From Laccaria trichodermophora (Eukaryota > Basidiomycota > Agaricomycetes > Agaricales > Hydnangiaceae): a stretch of DNA of 64,000 nucleotides. Where the stretch lies: positions 186,001-250,000 of the forward strand of contig JACTVC010000040.1 of assembly GCA_018417955.1 (NCBI GenBank), in the 5' to 3' direction. Made by a program: the position numbers and the translations under genes. Positions 1 through 12,799 of this stretch are shown here, one piece after another. Below the pieces are notes generated by a model. The model had not been told where the DNA came from. It searched no databases and saw nothing but the letters and a program-made list of their open reading frames with translations. Every line of letters begins with the position of its first letter. The first letter of the stretch is position 1.

Positions 1-1122
1 GCGGCCTGTAACCTCACTTGTGGTTTGCCAGAAATCGAAGGTAAACCGGACCACTACCCATTTAGCATAGGCGATATTCTTCACTTGCACATGTCCCATA
101 ACGCTGGTGCCGTCGGGTGAAAGGGACAGCTCCTCCAGAGCAACCTCTGCGTTGACGTCGGCTTTCACGGGCATATTGGGCAACTGCATGATCAATTTCC
201 TCTTCGACCATCTCTCGTCCCCATCGCCAAAAATAAACGGAGGGAAATCACTGTCCGTCCCACTAGTATCTTCTGTCGGGCTTCCATCCCTAGAAACGGC
301 AAGCGGCTTCTGCTCAGCCAAGAAAAGCTTGACATGCTCCAGCTTCGCGTCGAAGTGGACAGCTTTACCCGTTGGAGTTGAGGGCTCACTTTTGCTCGTT
401 TTGCCGATGGTAATAACGGAAAGAGAGCCCCGAGTAGCGGATTTGGACGACTTAAGCGAAGATTTGACGAGTTGCCCTGACTTCTTTCTGATCAGTCTCG
501 CGTCGCTTTCTAGCTCGCATGGAGCAGACATTGCGCCTTGCGTGGACGACTCTGCGGCAAATCCATGGGTGTGCGCTTGCGCCATGCTACGCGTATTTGC
601 GGCCGCTGAGCCAATCCGCAACGACATACCAGGAGTGTACATCAGGGGTCGCACCATGGCTGGACGCGGGGTACTGTCTGCCGACGTTGGACTAGAGCAT
701 TTGATCTGTGGTTGCACCGCGTCGCAAAGGCCTGTCTTACCGCGGGAAACAAAGGGAGTTGGTGTGGATAGTTCAGGGGGGGACAACGCGCGGGGCCGTA
801 CTCCTCGTATCCGACGTGAACGAACTGAGATGGTCGGACGCGTGCCATCAGATGATGGGCTTGAGGTGTCCGTGTCCGTGTCCGAATCATCGTTTGACAC
901 TGGGGTTCTCACGGCAGGAGGGATTGGAGTCGCGCAGTCGGTCGAAGAGCTCCGTCGTGCGGAGGATGACACCGGTGATCGCAATGAACTAATCATTGAG
1001 CGGGATGAGATTCGACGAGGAATGAGGGGTAGGGGAGCGCCAGCCACATTCGCATTGAGGGGAAAGTGTTGATCCTGGACCTGTAACATCCTTTGAGGCT
1101 GGGGTGTTACCGTCGCGATCAT
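1..1122 (-). CDS. PP1 regulatory subunit with CBM21 glycogen-binding domain (3' end outside window)
   Basis: The minus frame is open from an ATG at 1122 to the window edge (374 codons, no intron needed). The N-terminal half is Ser/Thr/Pro-rich and low-complexity. A basic stretch with IRKKSGQLVK near residue 210 precedes an RVxF-type PP1 docking motif, KAVHF, at residues 253-257. A CBM21 domain begins near residue 327 and runs off the edge; its motif GHVQVKNIAYAKWVVVRFT is typical of Gac1/PPP1R3 proteins. By family, such proteins bring the Glc7/PP1 catalytic subunit to glycogen and activate glycogen synthase. The docking motif and the CBM21 fold are read directly; the glycogen role is inferred from the family. 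The opposite strand is also open over most of the region but encodes nothing recognisable. The C-terminus cannot be seen. Confidence 0.88.
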   Translation of the reverse strand, partial: MIATVTPQPQRMLQVQDQHFPLNANVAGAPLPLIPRRISSRSMISSLRSPVSSSARRSSSTDCATPIPPAVRTPVSNDDSDTDTDTSSPSSDGTRPTISVRSRRIRGVRPRALSPPELSTPTPFVSRGKTGLCDAVQPQIKCSSPTSADSTPRPAMVRPLMYTPGMSLRIGSAAANTRSMAQAHTHGFAAESSTQGAMSAPCELESDARLIRKKSGQLVKSSLKSSKSATRGSLSVITIGKTSKSEPSTPTGKAVHFDAKLEHVKLFLAEQKPLAVSRDGSPTEDTSGTDSDFPPFIFGDGDERWSKRKLIMQLPNMPVKADVNAEVALEELSLSPDGTSVMGHVQVKNIAYAKWVVVRFTFDFWQTTSEVTGR

Positions 1123-2100
1123 TAAGAATGTTTAAATGCTAAAAGGAAAGAGGTGAGACATTCGGCGGCTGACTATTTTGAAGAGATGGACGTTACGTTG
1201 TTTTGCACCGCGGGTTGTGTGCTGAGTTGAATTAGTCTCCCAAATCTGCAAAGGTGACTTGGATGGTGCCTTCCGCTTTTTGAGGGACCGGGGCGGTGGA
1301 CAAAGTGCACGGATGAGACAAGGCGTAAGGTGGAACCCAAGCAAAAGACTGGTCAAGTATGCACGGGCAGCTTTATTTGGCGAGAATGTGATGTGGAGTG
1401 GGCGTGGATACGTGGAAATTGATGAGGGCAACGCTGTTTGACTTTCGATGGTTGGGAGGTGACGGTATGTTTTTGACGTCTCCTAACTCTATTTCAGCGG
1501 TGAGCAGGCTGATGAGGGGATCCTGAAAAACTTTTCAGTGGACCTGATACGATTTTGAAGGGTAGATAGGAAGCCCCGCGGCGGTGGACAGGTTTCACAA
1601 GCGAGGACGCACCAAAATAACGGTTGTGCGTACTATAAAGAAAGTCGTTAAAATGTCGGGTTGAAGGTCGTTATAAAGGCCAAGAGAGGCCGGCGTGGGC
1701 GAGAGCAAGAAGAGACCAGGGGCCTGGCGAGGGCTATTTGAATACTTTTCAAAGCCCAGCCACGGTGCCAATGCACGGTCCCCAGTCGAAACGGAATAAC
1801 CAAAATAAAATAAAACATTCCAAATGGGCAAAGTTTTTCACTGTTGGTCGGCTATCACACGTGCGCTTCTTTTTGAACACCTCACAAACGCTATCACTCT
1901 GCCCGGATCCGGCTAGCGCTGACATGGCCCACAGTCTACCGTTGGTCTACCGTAGTCCGAGGCCCTCTCCAGCAAACTGAAAATCTCTTCAACCAACTTC
2001 GCTTACACTCTCATCCGACAATGATTACTTGGCTAAGACCACAAATCATCTCAAATCACCTCATCACGTACTTTTTCTCTGTCATCGCGGCGTTAATCCA
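1123..2100. other. intergenic, upstream of the PP1 subunit; no supported gene
   Basis: Only short frames without recognisable domains or consistent splice sites occur here. The part next to 1122 should hold the promoter and 5' UTR of the minus-strand PP1 subunit. Confidence 0.5.
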
Positions 2101-2326
2101 GGCACGTTGAGGTCATCGATGATGAACGCCTAATTCCGCTTTGAAACCCGGCTCCGGGCTTGTAGGCAAGGTCGGTCTAGAGGATTCCTGACAATTCGAT
2201 ATCCCACTCAAAATACAGATAGACGATGGGATTGCAAGCCAAGTCCTCTTTGCTCCGAGTCCCTGCTTACATCGCCTCGATGTAAATGAGGTAACGTGCA
2301 AAAATTTCTCCTATAAATTTTAACTT

Positions 2327-2690
2327 ACCCGGCTTTCGTGCTCGGAGCGTTGATTCTCAGAGCAGCGTCAATCGGCACCCCATTTAGCTGTACTTCACCA
2401 TTTCCTGCCAAGGCTATTGCAAGGTACTGACGGAACACAGTGGAGCTTGACGCAAAGATTGCGTCAATCTCCTTTCGCCATTCCTCGGCAAGCGGATGAT
2501 GCGCAACCGATAATTGCGGTGTGGTACTGAGCATCGATGTGGTGTCTTTTGATTTCGAACTCAAGCGCTACTTAAATCCACACTTCTTCATTGCCTTCCA
2601 AATTTTGGTAGTGCCATGGTCAAGCACGCACCCGTCTGCCAATCTGACATAGTTCAGCTGGCTACTCAAAGACGGCAATTTGAGGAGCAC
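2327..2690 (-). pseudogene. decayed minus-strand coding fragment with an in-frame stop
   Basis: The minus strand reads protein-like sequence through QLNYVRLADGCV and IWKAMKKCGFK. It then meets a TAG and continues in the same frame with a plausible 75-residue segment (HHPLAEEWRKEIDAIF, later GNGEVQLNGVPIDAALRI). That segment ends at a good donor, GTAAGT, near 2330. One stop inside otherwise consistent coding sequence suggests a dead gene. An alternative is that the TAG belongs to a short intron acceptor. I do not recognise the family. Confidence 0.3.
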
Positions 2691-2859
2691 TCACAGTGAT
2701 TAGCCTGTCGATTGGCCTGCGTAACGACTGCCCGCCACAAAATACCCGATACGTTAGTAGAGGGTTCTTACACCCTCAGGTTCACTCAAAGAAAATATTT
2801 TCAAAGTTGTACTTGTTTGTTGTTCTCGTGACCCATCTCGGCCCTTCCCGTCGTCGTTT

Positions 2860-3055
2860 GTTATTTTTAGCACTTTTGAGGATCTTTTGCAGTTGTTTGT
2901 TCGTCGGCTCTGCCCGATTCCCCCGTTTATTTTTGGCACTTTTAAGGATCTTTTGTAGTTGTTTGTCCGTCGGCTCTGCCCGCCTCTCCTCTTACAGTCT
3001 TCTCGTGTTTATTTTTGGCAGCTTTTGAGGATGTTTTGTATCTATTTGTTCTAGT
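2860..3055 (+). repeat. degenerate tandem repeat, three copies of about 55-80 bp
   Basis: Three copies start near 2860, 2926 and 3008. Each begins TTATTTTT(A/G)GCA, continues TTTT(G/A)AGGATCTTTTG(C/T)AG and has a TTTGT(T/C)CGTCGGCTCTGCCCG-like end; the third is the most diverged. When translated it gives a repeated hydrophobic peptide, but nothing shows that it is coding. Confidence 0.7.
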
Positions 3056-3157
3056 GACTGCTTCTTAAGTACTTACAACTGGGGGAATCTCTTGTTTGAA
3101 TTTGGTTTAAATACAGCTGTTTTTGTAAGTTGTAACTGCGAGTCGACCTGCAAGGAG

Positions 3158-3176
3158 CGAACCGCAAAGCGGTTCG
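3158..3176. repeat. perfect 8-bp inverted repeat with 3-nt loop
   Basis: CGAACCGC, AAA, GCGGTTCG form a perfect small hairpin in gene-free DNA. No function is evident. Confidence 0.7.
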
Positions 3177-3179
3177 GCG

Positions 3180-4478
3180 ACGAGCAGGGAGGATAACTAA
3201 GTAAAAGAACTGTGTCCAAGACTTGTGAGGAAAGGGGCCCGGTGACTAACGAAAAATGTTGTACCACCCAAATATGTAGTTTTTCGAATGATGTTTGGAT
3301 GGTTAAGAAAATTGGGTATCGGGTTTTGCGCCCGAAGGCGCGCTATGTGGTTATAATCGACAAGTCAAATCCTGTATATCTTATCGCCAAGCCTCCAATT
3401 TATCTCCTTCAATGAATCGATTTCTCCTTTGGTTTCCGCTTTGGGACGAAGCAATCGATTTTTCGAAACATCATACATGCATCGTCGGATCCGAGACATC
3501 CGGACACGTATGTACTATGAATCAATTCCGCTTTGTTGAAAAAAATTGATAACCCATAACAGTTTTAGATGAATTTCGACGCTCCAAAGATTGTTTTGTG
3601 CGTCCACCAACTTCACAAGGAATCCTCATATCTTGCCGAAGACATGATAATTCCGCCATAGCTCCTGAGGATTTTACTCCCAATTTGAGATGAGAATTGA
3701 GAAAATGGAGTGGACTGTATAAAGGACGACCCCTGTATCAAGACTCTACATCAAGAATCATCCTTGGAATTTCAGAGGTCTCCTGACTCCTGGCCGGACC
3801 CTTCAAAGGTATGGAAATTGAGTTTATGTGTGAAAGTGGGCGAGAGCCTCTCTCGTCACATCTGTTTTTTGCGTTTCGCGGAATAACAGGATTCACGGTA
3901 ACAACAATATTTACTTCATTCTACTCGCTGGTGCGCCATGGAAGTGGAACAATATTTCAAGTGGTTATACAACAGTTGACGGTATATATTCTTAGAGAAG
4001 ATGTGTGGCGCGAATCCGTGACAAAAGGTAGATATCCTCTGACCTCATACTAGATGTCGAGTTGCGACGCCACAACAGCTGACTCGCCGCATGCCAGGAT
4101 AATGAATGATGCAGCACCGTCACGTTTTTTTCACTATATAAAACTAGAACAATAAAGTGAACGCGCGTTTTATTTCTCTACGGACCCATGGAGCAGCAAT
4201 TTATAATTAGATAGAGGTGGTGAACACGTTTAGCTACTCGAGTATTTTTAGATCATGATTGCCCACAGACCACAAAGCCTTACAATTATTGTCCATAAAA
4301 ATCCTTGAATCATAACGCCGCTTTCTCTCTTCCCTATCGCAATCTTCCCGTGACACGGGCTTGGAAGGGACAAAGTGTTGTTTCATGAATGAGTGGCGGG
4401 AGCTTGCAGGCTTCAACCTAAGCGTTTTGGAATCTGACCATGGGTATATTATGCAGGGGTAACGGTATTTAGATCGTT
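3180..4478. other. gene-poor stretch with two TATA-like boxes
   Basis: Clear TATA motifs occur at about 3722-3727 (TATAAA) and about 4135-4141 (TATATAAA), both oriented to the plus strand. The frames downstream are short, and I found no domain or convincing exon chain. They may be remnants of small genes or chance AT-rich motifs. Confidence 0.35.
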
Positions 4479-6773
4479 CTATGACACAAGCTGCAGTGGT
4501 TGGGGTACAATTTGCTGTGGCGGACTCATTCCGTATGGCTGTCCCAGTGGAATCAATTCCATCCGTTCTGCATCGATGGTTCGTAAAAGTTCGACTACAA
4601 TCAGCAGGTTAGATTGAGCCAACAATAAAGCAATAATAATTTCACAGTACCTGCTAAAGGAATGTAGACGCTGAGAGTCCGAAGGGCAGAGCTCAATAAA
4701 TCAACACATTGGTGTATATATCCCGTGGTGTAAAGCGAAGAACCAGTTGTAGAGTTATTCATAATTGTATTGCCCTTGAAAATTTTTATGAACGATTTGA
4801 CAACACCTCCCCAACATACCTACGCAAGGGTTGATGGTGAGCTTTAGATGCCAAGAAAACTCCGTAAACTCACAGCAACTATCGGGTCCAGAAACGGATA
4901 ATCCGCTTCATGAAGTAGGGTCACCAGACCCACAATTCCATTGGCCGCCCATTCCAATTTCAGGTTCACGCTTTCAATGGGTTGTAAGTGAATCGTGGAC
5001 GCATATATCATCATGTGGACAGTATAAATGTCCATATCGATGAAAGGGGCTTCTGTGCGCCACGTTTCCACCCCTTGAAATGGAGGCAGTAGATGTATTA
5101 TGCGACTCAAGGCGACGTCTGCTGATCGATGATTAGCCCATGTAGCGCCATCTTTCGTCGTCGAGCCTGGAAGAAGAAACCGATATCAGTCGCGATAAAA
5201 TCAAAGGCTCCTCAGATGCTTACTATGAACTCGAGACGTTCTGTCAAATAAACATGCAGCCATAGCTTTTAAAGCGGGGATTGTCAAATTTGAGAAGTGG
5301 ACATGGTCAGACTGGAGGTCAAATAAGGCAGAGGCAGGGCTATTGGCTCCGTCCTAGATATACGCTTCAAACTCACACAAAAACGGATCGAGTAAGAAAA
5401 CAAACCTGCATGAAGCTACTCGTTGTCGGCAAAGGGGTCGTTATCCGTCGACAGGACGCCTTCTCGTCGGGCAGCGCCGTTATCAAGCCATTAGCTGCAG
5501 ACCAAAGTCTGTCCACCACGAAAATCTGCCAAAACACCGTTATCCTGTCCGCTATTGCGCCCCAATCATGCGGCATAAAGCCATGAACGGAATCGGACTG
5601 GAGATCTGGTGGCCTGATTTGGTGTAATGCAAGCCCCACTGACATCCGGGTCGCAGCAAAGGAATGGCGGTAGCCTTCAATCGCCCGACCATTGAAGTAG
5701 AAATATTGGGCTAGCAGACACGATGCTTGTATGACATCAATCAGGGGTTCTGGGCTGCGCAGGGATTGAACTATCTCATGTAATGTTTGTTTCATGAAGC
5801 CCGGCTGAAGATCCGAACAGAGTGGGGAACGCGCGAAGTGGCATCCAAGCAAATATACGGCATTGGTAAGTGCAGGATGGGGAAAGGCCGGAAGGGAATC
5901 CACCGATGGCTCAGCACCCAAAAGAGGAAATTCGTTGAATCGCGATAAATCGGCGTAGAAACAACATTGCTTTTGATGTGCTGTAAACGTTTGAATACTT
6001 GTCCGATATTGAGCAAAGATACATGACATAGAAAACACTTGATAGAACTCACAGGAAAGCGTGCATTTCATATGAAATGGATTTGTTGGCATCCCCTGAT
6101 GGTATGAGAGAAGATTGGATATTATCGAGGCTTCTTGTTCTGTTATAGGGCGGTAGAGGCGTAACTGGAAGAAAGGGAGATGGTCGGATAGACATTGAAG
6201 GCTCCGACGAAGAAGTGCCCTTTCCCCAGCCAGGCACTTCGGATTCATCATTGAAGTAGAGCAGGGGTGAGCCGGATGATGATGCAGTGACGGCCGACGC
6301 TCTACGAGAATGAGCTATCGATGAACCGGGGTCGCGATCGTCGCCTGTCTCCTCGTTTGAGACTTGGAGAGAGTTGAGGCTTGATGGAGACCCTCCATTG
6401 TTAGATGAACCCGATTCGCTTTCTAGCTCTCGAACCCTCTCCTCCAACGCAGACAGCTTCTCCCGCAACATCTGTGTCCGGCTCTTCCTTTTGCTATCAT
6501 CGTATTGGCACTCATCGGGCCGTTTCATCTTGGTACATTGTTGACAGACAGGGCGTAAACCGTCACATTTCTGACAAGGCACGCGATTAGATTCATGACG
6601 ACGAAGAGATAGCTTCTACGCACCAGCTTCCTTCTCCTACGAGGTTATCATGATCAAGAGTGAGTGGCGGAAGGTCGGACACAATTTCAAAAAGCATGGG
6701 CTCACCTGCAGGATAGGCACGCCAATCCCCGGCGTAAGTTGCCGGTAGTGTCGGACTTGGTAGCAGGTGGCAT
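4479..6773 (-). CDS. Zn2Cys6 fungal transcription factor
   Basis: Eight exons can be joined in frame: 6773-6706, 6636-6624, 6570-6053, 5997-5406, 5353-5224, 5166-4874, 4819-4651 and 4594-4479. They give 632 residues. The start MPPATKSDTTG leads into a complete binuclear zinc cluster with C19, C22, C29, C36, C39 and C48 (C-x2-C-x6-C-x6-C-x2-C-x8-C). A coiled-coil linker (MLREKLSALEERVRELE) and a Ser-rich region follow. A fungal-type regulatory middle domain runs from about residue 205 (IQTFTAHQKQCCFYADLSRF, later WQIFVVDRLWSAANG). The protein should bind DNA as a dimer in the nucleus and control an unknown regulon. The first two introns split the zinc cluster, leaving a 13-nt exon between them; the frame and all six cysteines are recovered only by that splicing. 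No target is suggested by the neighbours. Confidence 0.88.
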
Positions 6774-7628
6774 AGTGTAGAGATCGTGTTATGGGACTCG
6801 TGGAAAGAGGGTACAATCTCTTGAGGGACTTTGAAGGTGGTCAATGAATCAATGAAAGAGCAGAAGGTGTGATGTCAATGTGTCGAAACACGACACTTAG
6901 CGAAAGAGCCATTCAGACGCCCAGAAGTCACTGGAAATGTCTTGAAACAGCTTGAAACCAAATGGAAGGTTGTTGCCTCCGATTCAGGGTGACGCCAAAT
7001 TGAGGTCCGGTTCAGGTTCACCGGCGAACGCTCTAAGTTTAGGAAAACTTATCTTTATTTTGTTACCAATTTGTTACTCCTGATTTGATGGGTTTTACCG
7101 TGAAGCCCGACCCAGTGGTCACCCGAATATTCTGGCTTGATTCTGGCCATCCTTGGGCTGAATTCGGTCTACTTATCAGGCATTTCATTGGTTCACTACG
7201 CTCGCAGTTATTAGTTCCGCCTTGTTAACACAATGATTTGTATTATACATACTAAGATCATGCGCCCAGACAAAAACATTCCGTTTGCTCAGAACACGCT
7301 AGTTAATACCGCCGTGCCTAATCCGCGTGTCACGGACTTGTTTCGATGAATATCCATCACGAGCCTTTGACTCAACTTGAATACTAAACCCAACGACAAC
7401 GACAGCGGATGGTCGGATCGCTTCCTCGCTTGAGCATCATCACTCGATGACGCTGACAGATGTGCCTGTTGCCCAAGGAAGCGAACCTGGCTATGGAGAA
7501 AGTTCAGTCAGTGATCCTGTTGAACCTTGAGAATAATCGTCCGTATGATCGACAGCAGTCCGGGCTGACGGCGCCAAAGAAAAGATCGACGTTTCTATGT
7601 TGTCAACCACCACAAATCTAGAGCATGT
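6774..7628. other. intergenic between the Zn2Cys6 regulator and adenylate kinase
   Basis: It must hold the promoter of the minus-strand regulator at the left and the 3' region of adenylate kinase at the right. I see no coding frame, RNA gene or repeat. Confidence 0.5.
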
Positions 7629-8613
<985 letters not shown>

Positions 8614-9004
8614 TTTTAAACAAAAGATGAGGGGTACGGATACAAAGTGGACGTAGACGTGGACGCGCGACGACTGAAGGGAATCCTGCAATGTCACATG
8701 TCACGAGCCATTCCGAACTTCTCCAATTTTTTAGTCGGAGTTTCGAAATCATATGTACCACAAACTCCAGCAATACTTCTAAGCCTACACAAAACAGAGT
8801 GTACATAGCGACGATTTTTTTCCGCAGGTTCTTTGGCTGTTTAGGGCGATTTACTAAAACGGAAGCCGATGCCTTGAGGATTGGTGAGTTGGTTGTGAGG
8901 CTTTTGCCAAACACGGACAAGCAGTGGCGTCGCGAAATCAAGTTGTCAACGTGGAAGGCCCTGCTAAAATCCCATCTTGCTGTCGTTGCGGTCCCCTCAG
9001 ACCA
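8614..9004. promoter_or_regulatory. shared divergent promoter region of ADK1 and WBP1
   Basis: This 391-bp gap separates the start codons of two divergently transcribed housekeeping genes, so both core promoters must lie in it. No canonical TATAAA was seen. Confidence 0.5.
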
Positions 9005-10584
9005 ATGCTATCCTTTCGCGGCGTCTTTTGGCTCCTTTCAGGGCTTGCTGCCCTCGTAAATTCCAAGTCCAGCGCCGGTGATTCTGTTCTTGTCGTGCTG
9101 GAACCGAACCATAGGGATAATTACTCAATATTCTTTGACGGACTCAAGGGTGAATTACCACGCGCTGTCTTTGGAGCGTGTCATTGAGTTTACTAGAGCA
9201 GGGATATGAACTTACTTTTCGCCAACCAAAGGACGACGTTCCACTCATCATCCAGCACGATGTGCCCAACTTCTCACACGTCATTCTCTTTGCGTCGGGA
9301 ACTAAAAGTGCGCCAAGCTTACCACTCTGGATACGCAGTCTCACAAATTTTAGATCTGGGAAAGGACATAACGCCACAGTCCCTCGTTCATTTGCTCTCG
9401 CTCAATACCAACATCATCGTCGCCCTTTCCACGAAACAAACTCAGCTCTCTTCTCTCGCTACGGAGTTCTCCCTTATACTCCCACCCCCGGGAACGCCAC
9501 TCGTATCCTACTTTCCAGAGCGCCAGGATCCTGCGTCCCTCATTCCCGTGGCGGTCACCGCAAACCCTGTCGTCAGCAAAGATTTGCCCCCCGTGTGGTT
9601 TTCTGGGGTTCCTCAAGCCCTTGGAAGCAACCCTCTTCTTGTACCCATTCTTCGCGCACCCCCACAGAGCTTTGCATCTGAAATCGACGGTGGGTCAGCT
9701 GACGCTCTGGTTGAAGCTGCGGAAAAAGGTGGAGAAGGTTTGTGGGCCGGTAGTCAACTCAGTCTTGTTACTGGTTTCCAAACTCTCACTGGCTCAAGGA
9801 TCACTTGGGTTGGAGGTGTGAGTCTCTTCAATGATGAACTTGCACAGAAGGAAGTGGCAAAGTACGTGAAATTTTATCTTCTATGTAGAAACTTGCCATT
9901 GATCGTTGCTGAAGGGGCGTCAAGTCTGGAAATGCCAAATTTGCTCGTGAAGTTGCTGCATGGACTTTCCAAGAATCCCAAGTACTCCGCATTGATCGCG
10001 TGGAACATCATCTCGTGAATGCAACTGAACCAAAGGAGCAGTACACAAATAACGACAATATCGTGAGTTCCTCGAATCTGCTTCCCGACTCTCCAGCTCA
10101 TCCGTATTCTCAGGTCTATACCGCTTACATTTCCAAGTACGATGTCAAAACATCATCATGGAAGCCTTACTCTGGCTTGACGGACCTCCAACTCGAATTC
10201 ACCATGCTCGACCCCTTCATTCGAACTGCCCTTTCACCCGTTGCGGGCTCTCCAGGAAAATACTCTGTAACATTCCGCGCTCCCGATAGACACGGCGTAT
10301 TCAAGTTTGTGATTGACTACAAGAGAAAAGGGTACGTGCATTTGCCGTGTTTTCTGAAGCTGTTACTCACCCGACTTTCTTATAGCTGGACACGCCTGCA
10401 TAGCTCAACGACGGTTGCAGTCGTACCCCCGAGGCATGATGGGTATCCCCGCTTTCTCAGCGCCGCTTGGCCTTACTATGCTGGGGCTATTAGCACCAGC
10501 ATTGGTTTCTTCCTGTTCTCCGCACTGTGGCTGGGGGGTGAGGTGCGTGAGATCAAGAAGGGGAAAGGTAGTAAAGCTGAGTAG
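9005..10584 (+). CDS. WBP1: oligosaccharyltransferase 48-kDa (beta) subunit, Wbp1/OST48
   Basis: Six exons (9005-9149, 9197-9307, 9354-9861, 9915-10062, 10114-10331, 10386-10584) give 442 residues. An N-terminal signal peptide (FRGVFWLLSGLAALVNS) precedes the GDSVLVVLE strand typical of the family. Characteristic blocks follow: WTFQESQVLRIDRVEHHLVN, AYISKYDVKTSSWKPYSGL and DRHGVFKFVIDYKRKGW. A single transmembrane helix lies near the end (YYAGAISTSIGFFLFSALWL), with a short Lys-rich cytosolic tail carrying KKGKGSKAE, which resembles a di-lysine ER-retrieval signal. The protein is a non-catalytic subunit of the ER complex that transfers the glycan to Asn in nascent proteins. Intron positions were fixed by requiring conserved blocks to stay in frame. 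Confidence 0.94.
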
Positions 10585-10854
10585 TGAGATGTTGTGTACA
10601 TAACAGTTGTGGTTTACAAAAATGCAGCACCTAAGAAGGTTGCTTCCAACTGGTGAATCCCTCTGACATTTTTCCAGAGATATTGTTATTGGCCGAATGT
10701 TTTGAGTCTCAAGCAATGCTACAACCAGACTAGCTATCAGTCGCGGGTTCTTCATTGGGACACGCTCCGGAATATATGATATATTATATGTACCTTACCA
10801 GTATCTTGGACAACCCAAGGACAACCCTTCTTGTAACTATCTTTAATTGTACAG

Positions 10855-12165
10855 CTATTCCCCGGGAGAGAGCCAAGGCAACATCCCATTATACCGCTTA
10901 CCGAGTTCTGAGCGTTCATCCATTCTTGTGGTGATGGCAAAGTTTTCAGAGTGGATGAGCCGGCCACAAAGCCATTCATAAGCATCATCTACAACTTTCA
11001 TCTTGCCATCATGATAATTGATTCCAGCAAATGATTCGGAGTACTGAATCACTTTCAGAACAATTGAAAAGAACGAACAGGAAAAAAAGGCCCACTGTAT
11101 CATACACCATCCAGCGGGCTCTCTTCCAACCGTTTTCTCCTGGCCCATGTTGGTCGATAACGGCATTAAGAGCCGTGAATAGTCGATTGAGGTATCCTTC
11201 AGCCCAGTAGATACTCGTCTCACCATCTTCATGGTCATGCCAGTCTAGACCATCCACCTCAACATACGGTTCCTGGGGTACGGGTGCATCTTCAAGAACC
11301 TCGCGCAGGTTATCAAAAGAGGTTGAAGCAGGCTGTTCCAGAGATGGGCGAGGCGGATATTTGCTGGACCGATTGAGATCACAGAGCGCAGCTTCACGCC
11401 GCTTCTGATGTGGCACGCTGTGCGCCAAACGGGCCGCTTCACCACAGTGCAAGGCATTGTCCAAAGCTTTGTTGTATGCATCCCATACCCAGAGTTGTCC
11501 GTTTGCTTTCAGATAGTCCCTCTTCCGTACGAGTTCTGGAGTTTCGGCCCATGTGTCGACCGGAACGCCCGCAGGTCGCTGGGTAACCATTTCCACGGAG
11601 GGTCCATACTTTGTCGGTTCACTCCACGCTCCCTTGCGCCCCTTCGAGAGCCACTCGGCATGCCGTTCCTGTAGGCTACGAGAGGGTCTCCGGCAGGTGC
11701 ATCGTGCACAAGAAAAGACTACTCACTGTGCTTGGAACCTCTGTGGTCCACCGTATTTCCTCCAGGCTGTCAGCTCTATGTCTTTCTCTTGATAAAGCAT
11801 CATAGGTTTACGGTAGCTTCCGCCATGGACGTTTCTAGCAAATAAAATGAACATTATTAACGGAAGAAGGAGCGGGCACCCACTCGTCCTCGACTCGGAC
11901 ATATGGGAGATCTATGATATCTTTGTCACTGAGCTTGTATTCTTTACGAGCCCGAGTCTTATTTATCTGGGAATAATGTCAGTTTTGCACGCAGGATAGT
12001 ATGTGTACTTACTGTTCGCCCTTCTGGGATATCGGAAGAAGACCAAGAAGCTTCATCTGTGATTAGTTTGGCCTTCTTCTTTGTTTGGCGCTTGGGTGTC
12101 TTTGAAGGCGACGAGTTTGGTAACACAGTCTCGGAGTCGCAACCATGCGAGGTTGCCTTGGGCAT
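10855..12165 (-). CDS. conserved-looking protein of unknown function (gene X)
   Basis: Five exons can be joined: 12165-12013, 11966-11884, 11834-11727, 11675-11096 and 11043-10855, giving 370 residues. The N-terminus is basic and Ser-rich (KTPKRQTKKKAK) and may be nuclear. A DLPYVRVEDE segment is followed by MMLYQEKDIELTAWRKYGG and QERHAEWLSKGRK. The C-terminal half is mixed-charge. I recognise no enzyme motif. A decayed copy of the exon 4 region lies at about 15370-15570, so the coding frame is independently supported by homology. The last exon may instead splice near 10904 and end slightly further downstream. It is convergent with WBP1. Confidence 0.65.
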
Positions 12166-12790
12166 CACTGGCCCCAATCAAACGATGATCCTGACGAGAT
12201 CGAGGGGGCCTCAAGAATTTAAACATCACCCGGGATTGATTTTTTTTATCGGGGCTCTCGACGCCTCATTTCCCGGGTCTTCCAAATATAGTATGTTTTC
12301 ATCCAAAAAGGATATGTTTTTTTTTCTACGAATCTAATTATATACAAGTCACTCCTTCTGCCCCTTTCTGCCCGTTGACCTTTATATATGTTCGCCATCC
12401 TGTTGCCCCCTTCACTCCACGGGGCATGAATCAGACGAGGTATAGGCGAACTACAACGAGGAACATATCTGTTCTACGATCACCGCGTTGGCTCTGAATC
12501 CGGAAGGAGTCCAACATAACAACCGGGAGAGTCCTAAGGCAATCTGGGGTATCAGTTCGCACATACATTCCGCATCCTTGTGCCGGTCGAAGGAGGGTAT
12601 GAAGTCGTTTGAATGGTTTATTTCAGGTGTTCATATCATCCTAAAGACCCGGAGACAAATTGCATCCATCGACGCGTCAAGCGATTGGGCTATCCTTGAT
12701 GTCCTTTAGAAACGAGTAGTATCCCCTTCTCATCGTCTTGCCAAACCAAGAACCAAACCGTTCATTCAATCCCACTCCAAGCCATCACTA
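12166..12790. other. intergenic upstream of gene X; no gene seen
   Basis: It holds a TATA-like TTTATATATG near 12382 on the plus strand and otherwise only short open frames without recognisable sequence. Confidence 0.4.
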
Positions 12791-12799
12791 TCGCTCCTC

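Noticed and set aside
107..1072. 321-codon plus-strand open frame
   Set aside because: It starts at GTG, has no domain and lies opposite the PP1/CBM21 gene, which has clear motifs in the minus frame.
8614..8697. N-terminal extension of adenylate kinase that might be a mitochondrial signal
   Set aside because: The extra 28 codons begin at a non-ATG codon; MGASEELEYLKSL at 8613 is a normal start.
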